Assembly (NCBI RefSeq): GCF_000284035.1
Contig: NC_016887.1
Location: 2,294,001-2,358,000 of the forward strand
DNA from: Nocardia cyriacigeorgica GUH-2
GTDB taxonomy: Bacteria; Actinomycetota; Actinomycetes; Mycobacteriales; Mycobacteriaceae
DNA length: 64,000 nucleotides
Direction: 5' to 3'
This document shows, piece by piece, positions 27,970 through 36,517 of the stretch. The translations under genes and the position numbers were made by a program. Every line of letters starts with the position of its first letter. Position 1 is the first letter of the stretch. Under the pieces are notes generated by a model. The model was not told the DNA's origin, did not search any database, and worked only from the letters and a program-made list of their open reading frames with translations.

Positions 27970-30741
27970 GTGAGTTCACCGACGACAGCCCCGCGTTCTG
28001 CCTCTTCCGGATCCGGCACGGCACCGAGCACCGCGTCGAGTGCCGCCGCGACGGCCACGGGGGAGCGGCCGACGCTATTGCTGATCGACGGCCACTCGGT
28101 GGCCTACCGCGCGTTCTACGCGCTACCGGCGGAGAACTTCAAGACCGTCACCGGGCAGACCACCAACGCGGTGTACGGGTTCACCGCCATGCTGATCAAC
28201 CTGCTGCGCGATGAGAAGCCCACCCATATCGCGGCGGCGTTCGACGTCTCGCGCCAGACCTTCCGCACCGAGGCCTACCCGGAATACAAGGCCAACCGCA
28301 CCAGCACGCCCGACGAGTTCCGCGGCCAGGTCGAGCTCGCCAAGGAGGTGCTCGGCGCGCTCGGCATCCCGGTGATGGCCATCGACGGCTACGAGGCCGA
28401 CGACGTCATCGCCACGCTCACCACCCAGGCGGTGCCGCAGGGCTACCGGGTACTCATCGTCACCGGCGACCGCGACTCGATTCAGCTGGTCAACGACGAC
28501 GTCACCGTGCTCTACCCGCGCAAGGGCGTCTCCGACCTGACCCGCTTCACCCCCGAGGAAGTGCAGGCCAAATACGGCCTCAGCCCGGCGCAGTACCCCG
28601 ACTACGCGGCGCTGCGCGGCGACCCGAGCGACAACTTGCCCGGCATCCCCGGGGTGGGGGAGAAGACGGCTGCCAAGTGGATCCGCGAATACGGTGATCT
28701 GGCCACCCTGGTCGACAAGGTCGACGAGGTGCGCGGCAAGGTCGGCGACGCGCTGCGCGCCAACCTCAGCAGCGTGGTGCTCAACCGTCAGCTCACCGAG
28801 ATGGTGCGCGATGTGCCGCTGCCCTACACCCCCGACCAGCTCGCTCAGGCCCCGTGGGACCGCGAACGCATCCACCGGCTCTTCGACGACCTGGAATTCC
28901 GGGTGCTGCGCGATCGGCTGTTCGAGACCCTCGCCCCGCCGAGCCCGGAGGCCGAATCCGGTTTCGAGATCAGCGGCTCCTCGCTGGCGCCGGGCAGCGT
29001 CGGCGACTGGCTCACCGATCACGCGCCGGTCGGCGTGCGCCACGGTGTGTCGGTGGTGGGGTCGGGTGCGCCCGCGCACGGCGACGTCAAGGCGATCGCC
29101 ATCGCCGCGGCCGACGGTGAGGGCGCCTATATCGACGTCACCGGGATGACGCCGGAGGACGAGGCCCGCCTCGGTGCCTGGCTGGCCGACCCGGCCCGGC
29201 CCAAGGCCCTGCACGAAGCCAAGTCCGCCATCCACGCCCTGCGCGGGCGCGGGTGGTCGCTGGCCGGGCTCACCAGCGATACCGCGCTGGCCGCCTACCT
29301 GGTGCGGCCGGGGCAGCGCAGCTTCAACCTCGACGATCTGTCGTTGCGCTACCTGCACCGCGAGCTGCGCGCCGAGACCGACGAGACCCCGCAGCTGTCG
29401 TTGCTCGACGACGAAGACGCCGTCGATACCGAACTCGCGCAGACCGAGATGCTGCGGGCCCGCGCCGTCGCCGACCTGGCCGAGGCCCTCGACGGCGAGC
29501 TGGCCGGCATCGAATCCACCGCGCTGCTCGGCGAAATGGAGCTGCCGCTACTGGAAGTGCTGGCCACCCTCGAAGACGCGGGCATCGCCGTCGACGTCGA
29601 CCAGCTCGAGACGCTGCAACGCCAGTTCGCCGACAAGGTGAACGAGGCGGCCGAGGCGGCCTACGGGGTGATCGGCAAGCAGATCAACCTCGGCTCGCCC
29701 AAGCAGTTGCAGGTGGTGCTGTTCGACGAGCTCGACATGCCCAAGACCAAACGCACCAAGACCGGCTACACCACCGACGCCGACGCGCTGGAATCGCTCT
29801 ACGAGAAGACCGAGCACCCGTTCCTGGCGCATCTGCTGGCCCACCGCGACGCCACCCGGCTCAAGGTCACCGTGGACGGGCTGCTCAAATCCGTCGCCGA
29901 CGACGGCCGCATCCACACCACGTTCAACCAGACCATCGCCGCCACCGGCCGGTTGTCGTCGACCGAGCCGAACTTGCAGAACATTCCCATCCGCACCGAC
30001 ACCGGCAGGCAGATTCGCGACACCTTCGTCGTCGGCCCCGGTTACGAATCGCTGATGACGGCCGACTACAGCCAGATCGAGATGCGGATCATGGCGCATC
30101 TGTCCGGCGACGCCGGCCTGATCGAGGCCTTCAACTCCGGGGAGGACCTGCACACCTTCGTCGCGTCCAAGGCCTTCGACATCCCGATCTCGGAAGTCAA
30201 TCCGGAGATGCGGCGCCGGATCAAGGCCATGTCGTACGGTCTGGCCTACGGTTTGAGCTCCTACGGTCTGTCCGCGCAGCTGAAGATCAGCACGCAGGAG
30301 GCCAAGGATCAGATGGAGGTCTACTTCGCCCGGTTCGGCGGTATCCGCGATTACCTGCACGAGGTTGTGGAACAGGCCCGCAAGGTCGGCTACACCCAGA
30401 CGCTGTTCGGCCGCCGCCGCTATCTGCCGGACCTCGATTCCAGCAACCGCCAGCGTCGTGAAGCTGCCGAGCGCATGGCGTTGAACGCGCCGATCCAGGG
30501 CACCGCCGCCGACATCATCAAGGTCGCGATGATCAACGTGCACAAGGCGATTCAGGATGCGGGCTTGCAGTCGCGGATGCTGCTGCAGATCCACGACGAA
30601 CTGCTGTTCGAGGTGGCTCCGGGGGAACGGGAAGCCCTCGAAGAGCTGGCCCGGCGCGAAATGGCCGCAGCGATCGACCTGTCGGTCCCGCTCGATGTGT
30701 CCGTGGGCACCGGGCGCAGCTGGGACTCGGCCGCACACTGA
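27970..30741 (+). CDS. polA: DNA polymerase I
   Basis: 923 aa. The 5'-nuclease domain is at about residues 30-310 (LLLIDGHSVAYRAFYALP, GYEADDVIATL, VTGDRDSIQLV, GVGEKTAAKWI). A degenerate 3'-5' exonuclease-like domain follows at about 340-540, without an obvious DEDD set, as in mycobacterial Pol I. The C-terminal polymerase has motif A DYSQIEMRIMAH, the O-helix RRRIKAMSYGLAYGLSSYG, and motif C HDELLFEV. It fills gaps in repair and removes RNA primers. The Ser/Thr/Ala-rich N-terminal tail of about 30 residues is an addition. The GTG at 27970 is set by the promoter position; an in-frame GTG at 27940 lies inside the promoter. Confidence 0.96.
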   Translation: MSSPTTAPRSASSGSGTAPSTASSAAATATGERPTLLLIDGHSVAYRAFYALPAENFKTVTGQTTNAVYGFTAMLINLLRDEKPTHIAAAFDVSRQTFRTEAYPEYKANRTSTPDEFRGQVELAKEVLGALGIPVMAIDGYEADDVIATLTTQAVPQGYRVLIVTGDRDSIQLVNDDVTVLYPRKGVSDLTRFTPEEVQAKYGLSPAQYPDYAALRGDPSDNLPGIPGVGEKTAAKWIREYGDLATLVDKVDEVRGKVGDALRANLSSVVLNRQLTEMVRDVPLPYTPDQLAQAPWDRERIHRLFDDLEFRVLRDRLFETLAPPSPEAESGFEISGSSLAPGSVGDWLTDHAPVGVRHGVSVVGSGAPAHGDVKAIAIAAADGEGAYIDVTGMTPEDEARLGAWLADPARPKALHEAKSAIHALRGRGWSLAGLTSDTALAAYLVRPGQRSFNLDDLSLRYLHRELRAETDETPQLSLLDDEDAVDTELAQTEMLRARAVADLAEALDGELAGIESTALLGEMELPLLEVLATLEDAGIAVDVDQLETLQRQFADKVNEAAEAAYGVIGKQINLGSPKQLQVVLFDELDMPKTKRTKTGYTTDADALESLYEKTEHPFLAHLLAHRDATRLKVTVDGLLKSVADDGRIHTTFNQTIAATGRLSSTEPNLQNIPIRTDTGRQIRDTFVVGPGYESLMTADYSQIEMRIMAHLSGDAGLIEAFNSGEDLHTFVASKAFDIPISEVNPEMRRRIKAMSYGLAYGLSSYGLSAQLKISTQEAKDQMEVYFARFGGIRDYLHEVVEQARKVGYTQTLFGRRRYLPDLDSSNRQRREAAERMALNAPIQGTAADIIKVAMINVHKAIQDAGLQSRMLLQIHDELLFEVAPGEREALEELARREMAAAIDLSVPLDVSVGTGRSWDSAAH

Positions 30742-30747
30742 ACCGTC

Positions 30748-30776
30748 GCCCGGCTCGGAGCGGCTCCGAGCCGGGC
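30748..30776 (+). terminator. polA terminator hairpin
   Basis: A perfect 13-bp stem (GCCCGGCTCGGAG / CTCCGAGCCGGGC) with a 3-nt CGG loop, starting 6 nt after the polA stop. No U-tract follows. Confidence 0.82.
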
Positions 30777-31090
30777 TCACGGTACCGTGCGTCCGTCGCG
30801 ACACGCAGTGCTGCACAGCGGATTCGGTGTTCGCGATGTCTGTCTGCTGTGTATTCGGTGGCGGGTCACATTACGGTTGAACACCCGCCGGAGAGCAGCG
30901 GTCTGTGCCGTCGTTTTAGACCACAGGCGCGGCAGCCCGCCCGTGCCGTTGCGCCGCGCCGCCGCGACCGCGGGTGTAACGTCCGGCCGGTGTCGTCCGA
31001 CGACACCAAAGACGTCCGATCTCCGCGGCACTGTTCGACGTTCGCCACGTGGTCGGCGTATCTAGTTGCCAGACAATGCTTTCCGACGTC
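30777..31090. other. Intergenic, upstream of secreted protein gene
   Basis: About 310 bases between the polA terminator and the ribosome site of the next gene. I see no coding or RNA element beyond a presumed promoter. ORFs here are short and unsupported. Confidence 0.4.
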
Positions 31091-31102
31091 AGGAGAGACT
31101 TG

Positions 31103-31552
31103 ATGCGTGCACTGCTCAAAACCGCGGCGGCCCTCGGTGCGGCCGCGCTCGCCCCGATTCTCTGTAGCGGACCGGCCCAGGCCGCACCCGCCGCCGACGG
31201 CACCGTGTACTTCTCCTACGGCTTCGCCGACTGCGCCATCGGCCCCGACGGCAGCGTCGGCTGCAACGCCGACGCTCCGGTGACGATGACCATGAAGATC
31301 GCCGGAGCCGAAATCGTGCTGCCGTTCCCGGTCGACGAGGCCGTCATCGACCTCGGCTGGGCACCCGCACACCCAGGCTTCGCGCCCGGGAAGCCGTACA
31401 CGCTGCCCGGTGGCAACCCGCCGATCGAGCAGCTCGGCGGCAGCGTCAGCCACGCGGGCGCCACCTGCGCCATCGGCTTCCGCGCCAGCCTCAGCTGCGA
31501 TGCCAAAGGCCACCGGCTCTCGCTTCTCGGCGGCACGTTCTACGGATCCTGA
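31103..31552 (+). CDS. Small secreted protein, hypothetical
   Basis: 149 aa with a classical signal peptide (MRALLKTAAALGAAALAP, cleavage near AQA-AP at about residue 28). The mature part of about 120 residues has four Cys (FADCAIG, VGCNAD, ATCAIG, LSCDAK), spaced to suggest two disulphides. It resembles the small exported proteins of unknown function common in Nocardia and mycobacteria. The ATG at 31103 has AGGAGAG 5 nt upstream. It is monocistronic; no function can be read. Confidence 0.8.
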   Translation: MRALLKTAAALGAAALAPILCSGPAQAAPAADGTVYFSYGFADCAIGPDGSVGCNADAPVTMTMKIAGAEIVLPFPVDEAVIDLGWAPAHPGFAPGKPYTLPGGNPPIEQLGGSVSHAGATCAIGFRASLSCDAKGHRLSLLGGTFYGS

Positions 31553-31810
31553 CGCCGTCGGACGGTGCGGGTCGGCCGCGACTGCGACCCCGCACCGCCC
31601 CACGGTGATCCCTGCTACTCGCGCGTAACCCCGCACACCCGATGACCTGGGCGAACAGCGTCCGGCGCGAAAGGAAACAGCATGCGAATGTGGTTGCCTT
31701 CGCCGCATCGACTCTCTATCCTCGGACGCGTGCCGAATCCCTCCGACCGCCACAGCGCCGCGCTGCATGTCGCCGACCGCGACAGCGCTGCGCTAGTTCC
31801 GCACACCGCG

Positions 31811-31861
31811 ATGGTGGCGCGTCGGCTACTGCTCGTAGTAACCCGCCGCAGCGGGGTCTGA
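31811..31861 (+). promoter_or_regulatory. Probable leader peptide with Leu-Leu-Leu-Val-Val codons
   Basis: A 16-residue ORF, MVARRLLLVVTRRSGV, beginning at ATG 31811 and ending with TGA 31859-31861. The run CTA-CTG-CTC-GTA-GTA would make ribosome progress depend on charged tRNA-Leu and tRNA-Val, as in branched-chain amino acid leader peptides. The frame is open back to ATG 31682, so a longer leader is possible. A strong hairpin begins within its 3' end. Confidence 0.65.
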
Positions 31862-31885
31862 TTCGGACCGGCCCCCTCGCTGCGG
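31846..31885 (+). terminator. Attenuator-like hairpin after the leader peptide
   Basis: CCGCAGCG (31846-31853) pairs with CGCTGCGG (31878-31885). The stem extends inward through GGG/CCC with one bulged T and a GTC/GAC inner pair. The left arm lies inside the leader-peptide codons just after the Leu/Val run, so a stalled ribosome would leave the hairpin free to form or displace it. It lies about 60 nt before the LeuA-domain gene. Confidence 0.55.
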
Positions 31886-31946
31886 GCCGTTTGACGTTAG
31901 TTGCTGGTCCCCTCTGCCGCCTTCAAGCATTCTCGGGAAGACCTAC

Positions 31947-32381
31947 GTGACCATGCTCACCCTCGACAGCCATGACCTGATCGCCGCCGCCCCACGGAGC
32001 CTGCGCTCCGAAAGCGCCGGCCTGACCCCCGACCAGTTCCGCGACCGCTACGGCGAAGGCACCGGGCCCATCCGCCTCGGTGACTGGTCGCCCGCCGGGA
32101 ACCGGAACGCGACCTTCACCGCGACCCTCGAATTCGCCGGGCATCTGCGCACCGTCGTGGCCACCGGCAACCCGGTCGCCGCCATGACCTCGGCCCTCTA
32201 CGACGAGGGCTATCCGGTCGAAATCCTGCAATTCCATCAGCGCCGCACCGGCTCGGCCACCGCGACGTTCATCCAGTGCGAGTTCAACGGCCGTCGTGGC
32301 TGGGGTGCCGCACTGGCCGGCGACGGTGCCGAATCCACCGTCCGCGCCATGATCGCCGGGCTCAACCGCCTCGGAGCCTGA
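31947..32381 (+). CDS. Stand-alone LeuA regulatory (dimerisation) domain protein
   Basis: 144 aa. The sequence corresponds to the C-terminal allosteric domain of 2-isopropylmalate synthase, without the TIM-barrel catalytic part. It has the helical lead-in LTPDQFRDRYGEGTGPI, then FTATLEFAGHLRTVVATGNPVAAM (ends FTATLEFAG and GNPVAAM), then FIQCEFNGRRGWGAALAGD. In full-length enzymes this domain binds leucine. A free copy could sense leucine or modulate a catalytic partner. The GTG at 31947 has GGGAAG 7 nt upstream; an ATG lies at 31953. The upstream leader peptide and hairpin suggest expression is tied to Leu/Val supply. Confidence 0.78.
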   Translation: MTMLTLDSHDLIAAAPRSLRSESAGLTPDQFRDRYGEGTGPIRLGDWSPAGNRNATFTATLEFAGHLRTVVATGNPVAAMTSALYDEGYPVEILQFHQRRTGSATATFIQCEFNGRRGWGAALAGDGAESTVRAMIAGLNRLGA

Positions 32382-32387
32382 CAGCAC

Positions 32388-32430
32388 CACGGGTCCTGCC
32401 CTTCCCGGATCGGGAGGGGCAGGACCCGTG
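32388..32430. terminator. Bidirectional terminator between LeuA-domain gene and trxA
   Basis: An 18-bp stem with one G-U type mismatch (CACGGGTCCTGCCC and its complement GGGCAGGACCCGTG at the ends) around the 7-nt region CGGATCG. It lies between two convergent genes. Confidence 0.82.
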
Positions 32431-32447
32431 TTGTGGTGGCTGCGGAC

Positions 32448-32819
32448 CTACTCCGCGGAGGCCTGCTGCTCGGCCAGCTGCTTGCGCACCTCGTCCATAT
32501 CCAGCGCCTTCACCTGGGTGACCAGGTCCTCGAGCGCGGCCGGGGGCAGAGCACCGGGCTGGGCGAAGACCAGCACACCTTCGCGGAAAGCCATGATGGT
32601 CGGGATCGACCGGATGTTGGCGGCCGCCGCGAGACCCTGTTCGGCCTCGGTGTCGACCTTGCCGTGCACCACGTCGGGGTGCTGCTCCGAGGACTTCTCG
32701 AAGGTCGGGGCGAAGCTCTTGCACGGTCCGCACCACTCGGCCCAGAAATCGACGAGTACCACGTCGTTTCCGGTGACGATCTCATCGAAGTTCTGCTGGG
32801 TCAGCGTCTGCGTTGCCAT
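32448..32819 (-). CDS. trxA: Thioredoxin
   Basis: 123 aa. Thioredoxin fold with the redox centre DFWAEWCGPCKSFAP (WCGPC), the cis-Pro loop RSIPTIMAF, and VDTEAEQGLAAAANI. It reduces protein disulphides in the cytoplasm with electrons from thioredoxin reductase. The ATG at 32819 has GAGAGGA at a good distance. The frame is open further upstream, but that stretch is not homologous. The C-terminal tail (about 15 residues) is a charged extension. Confidence 0.93.
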   Translation of the reverse strand: MATQTLTQQNFDEIVTGNDVVLVDFWAEWCGPCKSFAPTFEKSSEQHPDVVHGKVDTEAEQGLAAAANIRSIPTIMAFREGVLVFAQPGALPPAALEDLVTQVKALDMDEVRKQLAEQQASAE

Positions 32820-32866
32820 GGGCGTCCTCTCGTGTGGTTTTCCGGGTCCAACGCCGGGCACCGGGG

Positions 32867-33397
32867 TTATCTTCCACCGGCGACCGGCCAGGCCCGCCGT
32901 TCGTCGCCGTCCCACCTCCGGATACCCACCGCGGTCGCGGGGAAATCACGATCCGACGCGACGGCGAGAATTGCCGCGCCGAGCTGCGGTGGTGGCACGC
33001 GTCTGGCCAGTGTGACATGCGGGGTCCACTGATCCGGATGCATGTTGCCCGGAACCCCGGGACACGGCGTCACCAGCGCGTGCACCCGGCGCTGCCAGGC
33101 CAGCAACTGTTCCGACGGCACCACCAGCCGCACCAGAATGGGCCGGCGGGACCCGAAGACGAGGACACCGCCCAGTCGCACCGGGAACGGGTGGAACGGC
33201 AATTTCTCCAGGTCGTGGTCGATGCGCGGCCAGATCTGCTTGGCCACCGCCAGGGTGATGTGCGGGCGTTTGGGCGGATCGCCCGCCGCCGGCCTGCGGA
33301 TGACGCCCGGTAGGCCGGCCTCGGCCAGCGACGCCCACTGCTGCCGGATGTACTCCTCGGCCGTGTCGTCGAGCACCAGTTCCACCGACTGCACCAT
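32867..33397 (-). CDS. 2H phosphoesterase / 2'-5' RNA ligase-like protein
   Basis: 176 aa. The two HxT motifs of the 2H superfamily are visible as RPHITLAVAK and TPHVTLARRV, about 80 residues apart. This matches the fold of ThpR-type 2'-5' RNA ligases and cyclic phosphodiesterases. The protein should act on 2',3'-cyclic or 2'-5' linked nucleotides; the natural substrate is unknown. It starts at the ATG at 33397 and lies 47 nt upstream of trxA on the same strand, so the two may be co-transcribed. Confidence 0.82.
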   Translation of the reverse strand: MVQSVELVLDDTAEEYIRQQWASLAEAGLPGVIRRPAAGDPPKRPHITLAVAKQIWPRIDHDLEKLPFHPFPVRLGGVLVFGSRRPILVRLVVPSEQLLAWQRRVHALVTPCPGVPGNMHPDQWTPHVTLARRVPPPQLGAAILAVASDRDFPATAVGIRRWDGDERRAWPVAGGR

Positions 33398-33465
33398 GAT
33401 CTGCAGAAACTAGCCGCCGCGGACCCGCGCGCGGGCCGGTTCCACCGCGACGGGAGGATGTCGGA

Positions 33466-34557
33466 GTGCACGAGGCGAAGCGAACCGACGGTGAACGGCT
33501 GCGGTTGGGGCTCATCGATGGCGACGGCATCGGGCCCGAAGTGGTCGGCTCGGCGCGCGCGGTGGTGGACGAGGCACTCGCGGCCGCCGGCGCGGCCGGG
33601 GTGGACTGGGTGCCGCTGTCCATCGGTCACCGGGCCCTCGCGGAGTTCGGCACCGCGCTGCCGCGCCAGACCCTCGATGCGCTCGCCGAGCTGGACGGCT
33701 GGATCCTCGGCCCGCACGACAACGCCTCGTATCCGGCCGAACACCGGGTGGCTCCGGGCGGGGCGATCCGTAAGCACTTCGGGCTCTACGCCAATATCCG
33801 CCCGGCCCGCGCCTTTCCCGGCGTGCGCGCGGCGGCCCCCGATATCGATCTGGTGATCGTGCGGGAGAACAGCGAAGGCTTTTACGCCGATCGCAATATG
33901 TTCGCCGGATCGGGGGAGTTCCGGCCCACCGAGGACGTGGCCATGTCGGTCGGCGTGGTCACCCGCCGCGCCTGCGAGCTGATCGCGCACGAGGCGCTGC
34001 GGCTGGCGAGCACCCGGCGCAAACGGGTCACGATCGTGCACAAGGCCAATGTGCTGCCGATGACGATGGGCCTGTTCCGCGACGTCTGTTACGAGGTGGC
34101 GCACCAGTATCCCGGTGTCCAGGTCGACGACGAGCATGTCGATGCGACCGCCGCGCACCTGGTGCGTGCGCCCGGCGACTTCGACGTGCTGGTCACCGAG
34201 AACCTCTTCGGCGACATCCTCTCGGACCTGGCGGCCGAGCTCAGTGGCTCGCTCGGGCTCGCGGCCTCGCTGAACTGTTCGGCCGACCGCGCCATGGCCC
34301 AAGCGGTGCACGGCGCGGCGCCGACGCTGGCCGGCCGCAACCGGGCCAATCCGGCGGCGCTGCAATTGTCGTCGGCGATGTTGTTGCACTGGCTGGGAAT
34401 TCGGCGCGCCGAGCCGACGCTCACCCAGGCCGCCGAGCGGATCGAGCGGGCCGTCGCGACGACGCTGGAAGCCGGTATCGCGACCGCCGATCTGGGCGGA
34501 CTGGCCTCGACGAGTGAGTTCACCGAGCAGGTGAGCGCACGGGTACACCGCCGATGA
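33466..34557 (+). CDS. Isocitrate/isopropylmalate dehydrogenase family enzyme
   Basis: 363 aa, of the metal- and NAD(P)-dependent beta-decarboxylating dehydrogenase fold. Motifs are LGLIDGDGIGPEVVG (N-terminal), HFGLYANIRPARAFPGV (substrate arginine region), VIVRENSEGFYADRNMF, HKANVLPMTMGLF (catalytic Lys), and TENLFGDILSDLAAEL (metal Asp residues). The ENSEGFYADRN text differs from the LeuB version (RELTGGIYF), so the substrate may be tartrate, malate or another 2-hydroxy acid. The GTG at 33466 follows a GGAGG region. It is 68 nt from the divergent 2H gene. The last 12 residues are basic. Confidence 0.82.
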   Translation: MHEAKRTDGERLRLGLIDGDGIGPEVVGSARAVVDEALAAAGAAGVDWVPLSIGHRALAEFGTALPRQTLDALAELDGWILGPHDNASYPAEHRVAPGGAIRKHFGLYANIRPARAFPGVRAAAPDIDLVIVRENSEGFYADRNMFAGSGEFRPTEDVAMSVGVVTRRACELIAHEALRLASTRRKRVTIVHKANVLPMTMGLFRDVCYEVAHQYPGVQVDDEHVDATAAHLVRAPGDFDVLVTENLFGDILSDLAAELSGSLGLAASLNCSADRAMAQAVHGAAPTLAGRNRANPAALQLSSAMLLHWLGIRRAEPTLTQAAERIERAVATTLEAGIATADLGGLASTSEFTEQVSARVHRR

Positions 34558-34689
34558 GCGCGGGCCACGGACCGAGGGCCGGCTCGGTGTGTACTGGACC
34601 GCGGCGGCCGGATTCTCCGCTACTGTCCGGTACGCGAGTGCCCGGTCGCCTACATTGCGAGCAGGGCGGGTCGGAAGGTGGAGGCTGCG

Positions 34690-35604
34690 GTGGCTGATCG
34701 AACCGGATCCGGCGGGCGCGGACGTTGGGCGATGCTGGTGGCCGCCGTGCTGGGCGCGCTCGTGCTCGCGGTGGCCGGCTGCACCCACAACACCGAGGAC
34801 CTGCCCGATGTGTCGAAGGTGCCGGTGAGCGAGGTGCCCGAACTCGCGGCACTGGTGCCGCCGGAGATCCGGCAGTCCGGCGTGCTGAAGGTGGGGGTGA
34901 ACGTGCCGTATCAGCCCAACGAGTACCGCGACAGCGACGGCAATATCGCCGGCTTCGACGTCGACCTGATGGACGCGGTGACCACCGTGCTCGGGCTGCG
35001 GGCCGAATACATCGAGTCGGCATTCGAGAAGATCATTCCCGCCGTCCAGGCCGGCACCTACCACGTGGGCATGTCCTCGATCACCGACTCCCTGGAGCGG
35101 GAGAAGCAGGTCGATTTCGTCACCTACTTCAGCGCGGGCGTGCAGTGGGCCCAGCGGTCCGACCGCCCGGTCGACCCGAACAACGCCTGCGGCAAGCGAG
35201 TCGCCGTGCAGGCCACCACGTTCGAGCATCTGGAAGAGCTGCCCGCCAAGAGCCAGGCCTGCGTGGATGCGGGTAAGGACCCGATCATCATCCAGAGTTT
35301 CGACGAACAGAGCGCGGCGACCAACGCGCTGGTGCTCGGCCAGGTGGACGCCATGTCGGCCGACTCCCCGGTCACCGCGTACGCCATCAAACTGACCGAA
35401 GGCAAGATCGAACCTGCCGGTCCGGTGTTCGACGCCGCCCCGTACGGGTGGGCGGTCGCCAAGGGCTCGCCGTTGGGGCCGGTCTTGCAGAAGGCCCTGC
35501 AACATCTGATCGACAACGGCAAGTACCGCCAGATCACCGAGAACTGGGGTGTGCAGGATGGCGCGATCACCGAGTCCGTGATCAACGGAGCGGCGAAGGG
35601 ATGA
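34690..35604 (+). CDS. Amino acid ABC transporter substrate-binding lipoprotein
   Basis: About 304 aa. Signal peptide with lipobox LAVAGCT near residue 30. The mature protein has the type II periplasmic-binding fold of polar amino acid (glutamate/glutamine/cystine-type) receptors. It shows GVLKVGVNVPYQPNEY, IAGFDVDLMDAVT, and GWAVAKGSPLGPVLQKAL. The GTG at 34690 has GGTGGAGG upstream; a GTG at 34678 is the alternative. It opens a three-gene operon with a permease and an ATPase. The ligand is not determined. Confidence 0.88.
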   Translation: MADRTGSGGRGRWAMLVAAVLGALVLAVAGCTHNTEDLPDVSKVPVSEVPELAALVPPEIRQSGVLKVGVNVPYQPNEYRDSDGNIAGFDVDLMDAVTTVLGLRAEYIESAFEKIIPAVQAGTYHVGMSSITDSLEREKQVDFVTYFSAGVQWAQRSDRPVDPNNACGKRVAVQATTFEHLEELPAKSQACVDAGKDPIIIQSFDEQSAATNALVLGQVDAMSADSPVTAYAIKLTEGKIEPAGPVFDAAPYGWAVAKGSPLGPVLQKALQHLIDNGKYRQITENWGVQDGAITESVINGAAKG

Positions 35605-35605
35605 C

Positions 35606-36517
35606 ATGAGCGAATCACAGACCGAGCCGGAGCCGATCAAGGCCGTCCCGCTGCGCAGGCCGGGGCGCTGGCTGGCCGCGACCGCCATCCTGGTGCTGGT
35701 CGGGCTGTTCATCTACGGCGCCGCGACCAACCCGGCCTACCGCTGGGACGTCTACTGGCGGTACCTGCGCGACAGCCGCATCGCCGAGGGCGCGGTCGTC
35801 ACGCTGGAGCTGACGGTGCTGTCCATGGCGATCGCGGTGGTGCTCGGCGCACTGCTCGCGGTCATGCGGCTGTCGCCGAATCCGGTGCTGCGCTCCACGG
35901 CGTGGGTCTATCTGTGGATCTTCCGCGGCACGCCGGTGTTCGTGCAGTTGGTGTTCTGGGGACTGGTGCCCTCGCTGTACAAGCAGATCAGTCTGGGTGT
36001 GCCGTTCGGGCCGCAGCTGGTGGAACTGGATGTGCAGGGCTTGCAGGCGGCGTTCGCGTTCGCGGTGATCGGCCTCGGTCTCAACGAGGCCGCGTATATG
36101 GCCGAAATCGTGCGCGCGGGCATCAATTCGGTGGGTGAGGGGCAGCGGGAGGCGTCGGTCGCGCTGGGGATGACCTGGTCGCAGACCATGCGACGTACGG
36201 TGCTGCCGCAGGCGATGCGGGTGATCATCCCGCCCACCGGCAACGAGCTGATCGGCATGCTCAAGACCACCTCGCTGGTGACCGCGATCCCGCTCAGCAC
36301 CGACCTGTTCGGCCGCGCCCGTGACATCTACGGCGTCAACTTCCTGCCGATCCCGCTGCTGCTGGTCATCGCGACCTGGTACCTGGCGATCACCAGCGTG
36401 CTGATGGTCGGCCAGTACTACCTGGAGCGCTACTTCTCCCGCGGGGTCTCGCGGCAGCTGACCGCCAAACAGTTGCAGGAACTGGCCGATGCGCAGAATG
36501 TGGTGAAGGCGAAATGA
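35606..36517 (+). CDS. Amino acid ABC transporter permease (HisM/GlnP type)
   Basis: 303 aa. It has an N-terminal cytoplasmic part with one early helix ([17 protein letters not shown]), then the five-helix polar amino acid permease domain. This includes [20 protein letters not shown] and the cytoplasmic EAA-type loop [19 protein letters not shown]-terminal tail of about 20 residues follows. It starts 1 nt after the binding-protein stop and overlaps the ATPase gene by 4 nt. Confidence 0.9.
   Translation: MSESQTEPEPIKAVPLRRPGRWLAATAILVLVGLFIYGAATNPAYRWDVYWRYLRDSRIAEGAVVTLELTVLSMAIAVVLGALLAVMRLSPNPVLRSTAWVYLWIFRGTPVFVQLVFWGLVPSLYKQISLGVPFGPQLVELDVQGLQAAFAFAVIGLGLNEAAYMAEIVRAGINSVGEGQREASVALGMTWSQTMRRTVLPQAMRVIIPPTGNELIGMLKTTSLVTAIPLSTDLFGRARDIYGVNFLPIPLLLVIATWYLAITSVLMVGQYYLERYFSRGVSRQLTAKQLQELADAQNVVKAK

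Noticed and set aside
33070..35712. An 880-aa minus-strand open frame
   Set aside because: It is antisense to two well-supported plus-strand genes (dehydrogenase and binding protein) and has a His/Gly-rich shadow composition.
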